Part shown: piece by piece, positions 60,666 through 64,000 of the stretch
How the letters are laid out: every line of letters starts with the position of its first letter
Position numbering within the stretch: position 1 is the first letter of the stretch
Assembly (NCBI GenBank): GCA_950295325.1
Contig: OX485803.1
Span: 52,529,554 to 52,593,553 of the forward strand
From: Polytrichum commune
Taxonomy: Eukaryota; Streptophyta; Polytrichopsida; Polytrichales; Polytrichaceae
Reading direction: 5' to 3'
DNA length: 64,000 nt
Program-made: the position numbers and the translations under genes
Notes under the pieces: generated by a model
Databases searched by the model: none
Seen by the model: the letters and a program-made list of their open reading frames with translations, nothing else
Told to the model about the DNA's origin: nothing

Positions 60666-63600
60666 ATGGCCACCGCAAGACAATTTTTAGGAACGGAAGA
60701 TGATATTCAGCGGGAAAGCCAGGGTTTACTGCAGGCGACGAGGGGGGAGGTTGTGAAAACTCTCACGGACCTTGATGCGTTCCTGTTTGTGCTAAAGGAT
60801 TTCAAAACCGTGGTGATAGGAGTGGAAGAGATTCGACTGTTTGACGCACACAATCACGAAGCAGTTCGCTTTCGATTTCCCCGCAAGTTCTATTACTCGG
60901 AGGCGGAGGAGGCCAAGTCCATCCGCAAAAACTCCTCACTCCGGGAGAAGATCCTCCGCGACATCACCGACGCATCCGACTGCCCTACCTTGACGACCGT
61001 CTCATTCATTCCGGGAGACTTCGATCACGTGGAATTCAGCACACACGTGCTGCGGGAGTGCTGGAGGAAAGAGCTGTCCGATTTTTGCAGCAACCTTCAC
61101 CGCAACCCGAACCTCCGAAACCTGCACATCGCAACGGAGCTCAGCGACGGCGACGGCTTCCATGTCGATAAATTGTTACTAGCTAATTCGTCTCTTGTGG
61201 AGCTCTCTCTTCCAGAACTTCGGGACGAAGGCTGGACAGACTTGGCGCTAGGGTTGGCCAGGAACCGAAGCATACGAGTTCTCACATTGCGATGGAATCT
61301 TGAAGGTTTCAAGAAGCTTGTGAACGCACAGCTTCCCCCTCATGCGGACTATAAGTATTCCGACGACTTTACAACTTGGACAGTATGCAACACGTCCCTG
61401 CAAACTCTGATAGTCTCTTGCCCGCCGGATCTCGACGTTCCCTCCGACGCAGAGAGTGTGGCCGCTTTGTTGTACCAAGTTTCTTGTGTCTCCACGGTTG
61501 TGATCGAGTACTGCCCCCCGGAGCAGACGAACCTCGCAAAGTTCGCCAGCCACATTAAGCAGGCGTTGAAGGAGACTACCAACCTGAAACTCCTATACTT
61601 GCACGTCCCGTTCCATGCGAAAGAACTAGAGCGAGTTCTAGGCCCTCTGATTCCTGCAGGCGAAAATAACACTCTCCCGCAGACTAACAGCACGCTCACG
61701 GGCCTCGTTCTGGTAACAGACAGATGGAGCAAGGGCGACCTGGCGACCGTGGCCTCCATGCTGCGGAGAAACACAACGCTCACAGGTTTTGGCATTCGAG
61801 TACTGCACCCGAAGAAGAAACTAAGCTTCTGGAAATATCTGCAGCGAATAGGTGAGCAAGAGATCGTCGAGTTTCTTAACGCTCTCCACGAGAACACTAG
61901 CCTTAGATTTCTTAACTTACAAGGCTGGAGTGTAGTGGATGGCAAGAAAGTCTTGACCGCCGTGCTTGATCTACTCCGGCAACAACCTTGCCTAGACATC
62001 GACTTGGCCGGCACGGGGCTTGCACACAAGAACATGCTGGAGCCTGTTATTTCGCAGTTACACCGAAACAGATGTCAGGCTGATCAAAATCACATGAGGT
62101 CTCAGGGAGGCAGTAGTAGGTCGACCTCACGCAGCATCATATCTCCTCCAGACAGTACAGCCAATCGAAGCATCGTTAGTAGTGTTCAAGAAAATCTCGT
62201 CGGCAGTGTCAATAATGTCACAGCCTGCACCACTAGCTCGGACCATGCGACTAGCGAGAGCCGCCTCTTCACGCAAGAAAGCGTAATAAATGAAGACAAT
62301 GAGGAGGAGGATCCAGATTCTTCGACTTCCACTACAAGCGCAAGCCGATCTAACCACAAACACTGCAGGCCGCTGCCGATGTTCTTCTCGAGCTTCACCC
62401 ATGCGGAGCTGGAGCAGGCCACTCTAGGGTTCACAAAACCGTTAGGAGAGGGCGGATTTGGTGTAGTGTACGAAGGGGAGCTTGCCAACGGTACTAGAGT
62501 AGCCGTGAAGGATTTGAAGCTGGCGAATATGAGCCCTGAGGACCGGCACCGCATCCAGAGATCGTTCGGGGCGGAGGTCCAGACTCTTGGACTCATCCAC
62601 CATGTCAACTTGGTGCGATTGCTTGGTTACTGTACCGAAGAGGAGCATCACATGCTGGTTTACGAGTTCATGCCGAACTCGTCTCTTGACAAGTGGCTCT
62701 TCGGTAGCGATCCGCAGCGAATCTTGGACTGGCCGAGTCGTATGCACATTGCTGTGAAAATCGCCCGAGGTTTGGAGTACCTCCACATGGGGTGCAGCCA
62801 GACGGTGGTACATTTAGATGTGAAGCCGCAGAACATCCTCCTGGATGCTAACCTTAACCCGAAGCTGGCAGATTTCGGCATCGCCAGACTCATGGACATT
62901 GAGGAGAATCTGGTGGGTGTTTCATTGCGGCATTTTGCTTTTGGTCATGTTTCTGTGCAGATGTTTTGTGCACAATTTCACGATTCCACACAACTTGTGC
63001 AGGTTTTTGTACACAATTCCCAGGACAAGGTTCACGTGATCTTATCACTAGTTCTTTTCTAGACTCGTGGACATCGAGGAGAGTGTGGTATACGCAGGTG
63101 TTTCATTGCGACATTGTTTCTGTGCAGATTTTTGTGCACAATTCCACAGTTCCACAACGTTTAAAATTCTGTACAGAAACATGAGAGACAATTTCTACAA
63201 TGTTGTCATTTCAATTTATGCAGATGTTGTGGAAAGGATATGCATAAATGGAAATGACGATATGCATTTATGGAAATTTCTGCACAGAAACATGAGCGAC
63301 ATTTGTATCTCAAATGGAAATGGGACTTGTGGAATCTGCAAAAGTAGGTATTTCCACAATTCCAAAATCCCACAAATCTTCCACTAAGTAGACAATATTA
63401 TGAGCTGCGAAGCTGGTATTATATACCCACATCAATAGATTTTATAATGAAGAGACCAGTGGAAAGACCACACAATTCTCTTAGTGATACTTCGGGAGTT
63501 CTATACTTAAGATTTTAACTAAGAGCATGGTAATAGGCATTCCACATAGATTATATGAAGTCGCCATCTGAACATTGTAAGCCCAGCCAAAAGTTCAAGC

Positions 63601-64000
63601 TCTCAAGTTTAAAGCGACTCCAGTAAACAAGCATGAGTATGAGGTTCCTTGCCAATGGAGGGCTCCTTTTTTCAAACTCTCAATCTTCGAGCTCTCTAGT
63701 GTTTTAAGGGGGCATTAGGTCTCAAGAGTACAACTGACAGCGTGAAAACCTTGAAACTGTGACTGTCTTCAGGCGACAATCACTGTGGCACAAGGGACAC
63801 GAAGTTACATGGCACCTGAAATCCACACAATAGGTTCAGTGTCAGTCAAGACGGATGTCTATAGCTTTGGCGTCCTCCTGATGGAAATCATCAGGGGCAA
63901 ATCAAATGTCAATATACAGCATCAAGATGAGGCGAGGCGGTTCTTTCCCTCCTGGGCTAAGGATAAATTTCGGCGAGGCCGGTACCTGGATGCAGTTCAA
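60666..64000 (+). CDS. RNI-type leucine-rich-repeat protein kinase (non-RD), 3' end beyond window
   Basis: Exon 1 is 60666-62912 (749 codons) and exon 2 starts at 63773 and runs off the window; the 860-bp GT-AG intron is phase 0 and falls in the activation loop. Residues ~130-460 show ribonuclease-inhibitor-like repeats ([36 protein letters not shown]). Residues ~465-575 are a Ser/Thr/acidic linker. The kinase domain has GEGGFG (594-599), K615 in VAVKDLK, H716-L-D718 with K720, D736-F-G738, then GTRSYMAPE and [12 protein letters not shown] in exon 2. The catalytic loop reads HLD instead of HRD, so it is a non-RD kinase, a class often linked to immune signalling. No signal peptide or membrane segment is visible, so it is probably cytosolic. 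All residues needed for ATP binding and catalysis are present. The start is the first ATG in frame; two GTG codons precede it. Ligand, partner and pathway are unknown. Confidence 0.85.
62886..63170 (+). repeat. Direct duplication of the exon 1 end within the kinase intron
   Basis: AGACTCATGGACATTGAGGA (62886, coding) recurs as AGACTCGTGGACATCGAGGA at 63061, and the similarity continues past the donor through GTGTTTCATTGCG and GTTTCTGTGCAGAT. The offset is 175 bp with small indels. The second copy follows an acceptor-like TTCTTTTCTAG. Confidence 0.8.

Noticed and set aside
61349..62035. 228-residue minus-strand ORF
   Set aside because: Antisense shadow of the LRR-kinase exon, which has clear domain structure in the other strand.
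1..64000. CRISPR arrays, bacterial operons, rRNA genes
   Set aside because: None seen; direct repeats in the window lack the short-repeat/unique-spacer pattern and the genes are eukaryotic.

Overview
The window is plant nuclear DNA: genes split by GT-AG (and one GC-AG) introns, plant-type proteins, and long AT-rich stretches filled with small transposon-derived repeats. No bacterial or organellar gene organisation is visible. Only three genes can be named with confidence in 64 kb. A leucine-rich-repeat/kinase fusion and the unfamiliar repeat families would fit a non-seed land plant, but the species cannot be fixed from the sequence alone.

Layout. 1-5900: non-coding, with one dispersed repeat, a ~320-bp dispersed repeat (family R3) split by a large fold-back element, and a CACTA-like MITE. 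5900-8300: intronless, full-length methionine gamma-lyase gene (6958-8301, +). 8300-13000: low-repeat intergenic DNA ending in a block of ~340-bp tandem repeats. 13000-19590: MITEs, two of them tandemly duplicated. 19590-~25060: a decayed Ty3/gypsy chromodomain retrotransposon with stops and frameshifts throughout and only a probable 3' LTR. 25060-28250: dispersed repeats. 28250-32340: a three-exon short-chain dehydrogenase/reductase gene of the FOREVER YOUNG type (29747-31995, +), enclosed by 305-bp direct repeats. 32340-59200: about 27 kb with no supportable gene, made of dispersed repeats in both orientations, CACTA-like and 'CTTCACAC' MITEs, a purine-rich block, a 144-bp tandem array, a SINE and a perfect-looking 114-bp palindrome. 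60666-64000: the first exon and start of the second exon of a large gene joining ribonuclease-inhibitor-like LRRs to a non-RD protein kinase; it runs off the window.

The three genes do not form a functional cluster. One is a cytosolic methionine-catabolism enzyme, one a membrane-anchored oxidoreductase and one a putative signalling kinase. The most interesting material is structural: the GC-AG intron and flanking direct repeats of the SDR gene, the duplicated exon end inside the kinase intron, the 144-bp array open in both strands, the nested fold-back element and the loop-less palindrome. Repeat comparisons were made by eye, so boundaries are approximate, usually within about 5-20 bp.
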